Below the pieces are notes generated by a model that was not told where the DNA came from, searched no databases, and was given only the letters and a program-made list of their open reading frames with translations. A DNA stretch of 59,393 nt from Streptomyces sp. MUM 178J (lineage in GTDB: Bacteria; Actinomycetota; Actinomycetes; Streptomycetales; Streptomycetaceae): the NCBI RefSeq assembly GCF_022414575.1, contig NZ_JADWYQ010000041.1:1-59393 (forward strand). The letters run 5' to 3'. Position numbers and translations under genes: made by a program. The stretch's first letter is position 1, and every line of letters starts with the position of its first letter. Of this stretch, positions 57,303 to 59,393 are shown piece by piece.

Positions 57303-59393
57303 CACCACCCGGCTGCGCAAGCCGCCCCCCGCGGAAGCGGAACCCGCCTCCACGGAGCACGCCCCCGTCCACGGCGACGCCGCCGGGGCGTCGCACAACC
57401 CGCCGCACGGCACGTCCCGCTCCGGCTCCCCCGACGAGCCCGCGCCCCGCCGCGGCGGGGGCGACTCGCTCTTCCGCAACGCCTACGCGCTGATGCTGTC
57501 CACCGGGGTGTCCGCCGGACTGGGCCTCGGCTTCTGGCTCGTCGCCGCCCGCTACTACACCGAAGAGGCGGTCGGCCAGGGCTCCGCCGCCATCGCGGCC
57601 ATGCGGCTGCTCGCCTCCCTCACCGCCACCACCATGATCGGCGCGGTGGTGCGGTACGTGCCGCGGGCCGGACGCGCCACCGGGCCGCTGGTGTGGCGCG
57701 CCTACGCGGTCAGCTCGCTCGTGGTGTGTCTGGCCGCGGTGGCCTTCCTGCTCACCCTCGACCTGTGGGGGCCGTCGTACGCGCCCCTGGACGGGATCGC
57801 CGCCGGGCTCGTCTTCACCGCCGCCTGTGTCGGCTGGGCACTGCTGACGCTCCAGGACGGGGTCCTCACCGGGCTGCGCCGGGCCTTCTGGGTGCCCGTC
57901 GGCAACGCGGTCTTCTCGATCGGCAAACTGCTGCTGCTGATCGTCTTCGCCTCGCTGCTGCCGGTGCTCGGCATCTTCGTCTCCTGGGCCGCGGCGATCG
58001 CCCTGTCCACGCTGCCGCTCGCCTGGCTGGTCTTCCGCAGGCTGATCCCCCGGCAGGCCGCCGCCGACCACGACCGCGAGCCGCCGTCGGTCCGCGACAT
58101 CGGACGTTTCCTGGCGGGGGACTCGGTCGGGGCGCTGTTCTCGCTGGCGATGATCAATCTGCTGCCGGTGATGGTCGCGGTCCGCTTCGACGCCGCGCAC
58201 AACGGCTTCTTCTACATCGCGTACACCGTCGGCGGAACGATGGAGTTCATGGCCATCAACATGGCCTCCTCGCTGACCGCGCACGCCTCGCACAGCCCGG
58301 AGAGCCTGGCCTCGGGGGTGCGGGGGGCCCTGCGCCGGATGGCCGTGCTGCTGGTGCCGGTGGTGCTGGTCCTCATGGTGTTCGCCCCGCAGATCCTCGC
58401 CCCCTTCGGCGCGGACTACGCCCAGCACGGCACGACCGTGCTGCGGCTGCTCGCCGCGGCGGCTCTGCCGCGCGTGCTCGTCGAGCTGTACATCGGCGTG
58501 CTGCGGGTGCAGGGGCGTACGGGCGTGCTCGCCGCGCTCCAGGGCACGATGTGCTTCCTGGTGCTGGGGAGCGCGGCGCTGCTGATGGGCCCCGCCGGGA
58601 TCTCCGGGGCGGGGTTGGCGATGCTGCTGTCGATGACGGCCATGGCCCTGCTGTCGGTGCCCGGGCTGCGGGCGGCGCTCGCAGGCCGCGGGCGTCGTCT
58701 GCCGCCGTCCGCACGCCTCGGCTGCCCGGCCCGCTTCGGGCGGGGCCGGGCCGACCCGGACGGCCGCGCCGGCAGGGCGGGATCGCGCTCCGGCCCCGAG
58801 GAGTACGGCACCACCTGGGCGCGCCGCGCCGCGGAGTACGCGGAGGAGTACGGGGACGACTGGGCCCGCAGGACGGCCTATCTGCGCGGGGTGCACGACG
58901 ACACGGCCACCCCGGCGTTCGGCATCCCGGTCTATCTGGCCCCGGCCGACCCGTGGGGCCAGGGCGGCGATTGCCATGGCCGGTGGCACGAGGGGAGGGC
59001 GCCCGCGCGCGACGGGAAGACGGACGGCTGGGGCCATGAGCACCCCGACGGCCTCCCGCCCGGCCCCGCGCACACCACGGTCTGCGGACCGGAACCGGAC
59101 GGGCCGTGCTGTCGCGGCTCCGCGGGGCCCGGAGAGCGCCTTGCCGGCGGTGTGCGGCCCCGTCCGGCCTGCGGCGCGTCTGCGTCGGACAGGGCCGCGG
59201 AGGGCCGGGGCCAGGGGCACCCGGACGGCGAGGCAGGCGGCTGGGGCGCCGAGCACCCGGACGGCCCCACGGCGGACTGCGGCGGCCATGACGCGGACGC
59301 CACGGAGTCCGGCCGAAGCGGCGGGCGGCCGGGCGGGGCCGCAGCGGGCTGGGGCGCGGACCATGCGGCGGGCCCGTCGGCCCCGGCCCGGCC
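57295..59393 (+). CDS. Polysaccharide flippase-like membrane protein with long repeat tail (runs off right edge)
   Basis: Translation from the GTG at 57295 (VSDTTRLRKPPPAEAE) is open to the end of the window: at least 699 codons, no stop seen. After a Pro-rich cytoplasmic N-terminus of about 60 residues come 12 or so hydrophobic segments (NAYALMLSTGVSAGLGLGFW, LLLLIVFASLLPVLGIFVSW, MAVLLVPVVLVLMVFAPQIL, FLVLGSAALLMGPAGISGAG), the layout of MATE/Wzx-like lipopolysaccharide exporters. From about residue 500 a hydrophilic tail begins (EEYGTTWARRAAEYAEEYGD) and turns into Gly-rich repeats with HPDG and GGWG words. The GTG overlaps the aminotransferase stop by eight bases. It probably moves a lipid-linked glycan across the membrane. 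Confidence 0.8.
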   Translation, partial: MSDTTRLRKPPPAEAEPASTEHAPVHGDAAGASHNPPHGTSRSGSPDEPAPRRGGGDSLFRNAYALMLSTGVSAGLGLGFWLVAARYYTEEAVGQGSAAIAAMRLLASLTATTMIGAVVRYVPRAGRATGPLVWRAYAVSSLVVCLAAVAFLLTLDLWGPSYAPLDGIAAGLVFTAACVGWALLTLQDGVLTGLRRAFWVPVGNAVFSIGKLLLLIVFASLLPVLGIFVSWAAAIALSTLPLAWLVFRRLIPRQAAADHDREPPSVRDIGRFLAGDSVGALFSLAMINLLPVMVAVRFDAAHNGFFYIAYTVGGTMEFMAINMASSLTAHASHSPESLASGVRGALRRMAVLLVPVVLVLMVFAPQILAPFGADYAQHGTTVLRLLAAAALPRVLVELYIGVLRVQGRTGVLAALQGTMCFLVLGSAALLMGPAGISGAGLAMLLSMTAMALLSVPGLRAALAGRGRRLPPSARLGCPARFGRGRADPDGRAGRAGSRSGPEEYGTTWARRAAEYAEEYGDDWARRTAYLRGVHDDTATPAFGIPVYLAPADPWGQGGDCHGRWHEGRAPARDGKTDGWGHEHPDGLPPGPAHTTVCGPEPDGPCCRGSAGPGERLAGGVRPRPACGASASDRAAEGRGQGHPDGEAGGWGAEHPDGPTADCGGHDADATESGRSGGRPGGAAAGWGADHAAGPSAPAR

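Noticed and set aside
1..59393. tRNA, rRNA, CRISPR arrays, insertion sequences, prophage
   Set aside because: No tRNA cloverleaf or TTCGANTC-type arm in the intergenic DNA I read, no spaced identical repeats with unique spacers, and no transposase or integrase frame was seen.

Overview
This is chromosomal DNA of a Streptomyces-type actinomycete. The sequence is very GC-rich and strongly GC3-biased. It uses many GTG starts and many 4-bp stop/start overlaps, and it carries a complete whiB sporulation-regulator gene, F420 biosynthesis genes and a SigB/SigF-family sigma factor with partner-switching proteins. From 1 to about 22.4 kb the gene order (ahcY - manA - SIS protein - Trm112 - manB - DUF3499 - metallopeptidase - whiB - fbiA/fbiB - manC - TIGR03089) matches a core block I know from other actinobacteria, including the Rv3248c-Rv3268 region of Mycobacterium tuberculosis. 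I see no tRNA, rRNA, IS element, phage or CRISPR array. The window is mostly core chromosome.

Layout: 1-7.3 kb holds GDP-mannose precursor enzymes (ManA, ManB) with a SIS-domain protein, a Trm112-like zinc protein, a cation efflux protein, DUF3499 and a small metallopeptidase. 7.5-13.0 kb holds a very large membrane glycosyltransferase translationally coupled to a DUF5719 secreted protein. 13.4-17.4 kb holds whiB (leftward) and, rightward, a polycysteine leader peptide, cysteine dioxygenase, and fbiA-fbiB. 17.4-22.4 kb holds a DNA glycosylase, manC, a secreted PGRP amidase and TIGR03089. 23.3-33.8 kb is a cluster of five LCP (LytR-CpsA-Psr) cell-wall ligases with a GT2 and a thioesterase. 34.3-37.0 kb holds an acyl-CoA dehydrogenase and a UDP-glucose dehydrogenase. 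37.3-41.8 kb is more accessory: a CGNR regulator, a VOC protein, a PucR-like regulator, tandem repeats, a decayed dipeptidase fragment and an intact M19 dipeptidase. 41.8-48.6 kb holds purE/purK, GtrA, a two-component system and a POT peptide transporter. 48.7-53.2 kb is a four-gene, translationally coupled leftward operon of cell-surface proteins. 53.3-55.8 kb is a SigI-type partner-switching module. 55.9 kb to the end holds a DegT-family aminotransferase and a polysaccharide flippase-like membrane protein that runs off the window.

Main theme: cell-envelope building. Mannose and uronate donors (ManA/ManB/ManC, UDP-glucose dehydrogenase), glycosyltransferases, GtrA and a flippase, LCP ligases that attach glycopolymers to peptidoglycan, a peptidoglycan amidase and sortase-anchored proteins all lie within 60 kb.

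Most interesting observations: (1) a 31-codon, apparently leaderless reading frame ending in a Cys-rich run (five Cys in the last nine residues) just upstream of cysteine dioxygenase, followed by hairpins, which looks like a cysteine-sensing attenuator; (2) the surface operon, which combines LPKTG and LAETG sortase substrates with a membrane protein of DUF916/DUF3324-like layout and resembles the Firmicute WxL/Csc surface complexes; (3) a ~120-bp interspersed repeat that supplies the stop codon and a post-stop hairpin to two unrelated genes and splits a response-regulator/kinase pair; (4) a fossil dipeptidase 3' end beside the intact gene. All functional statements rest on reading the sequence and on family knowledge; no database search was run.
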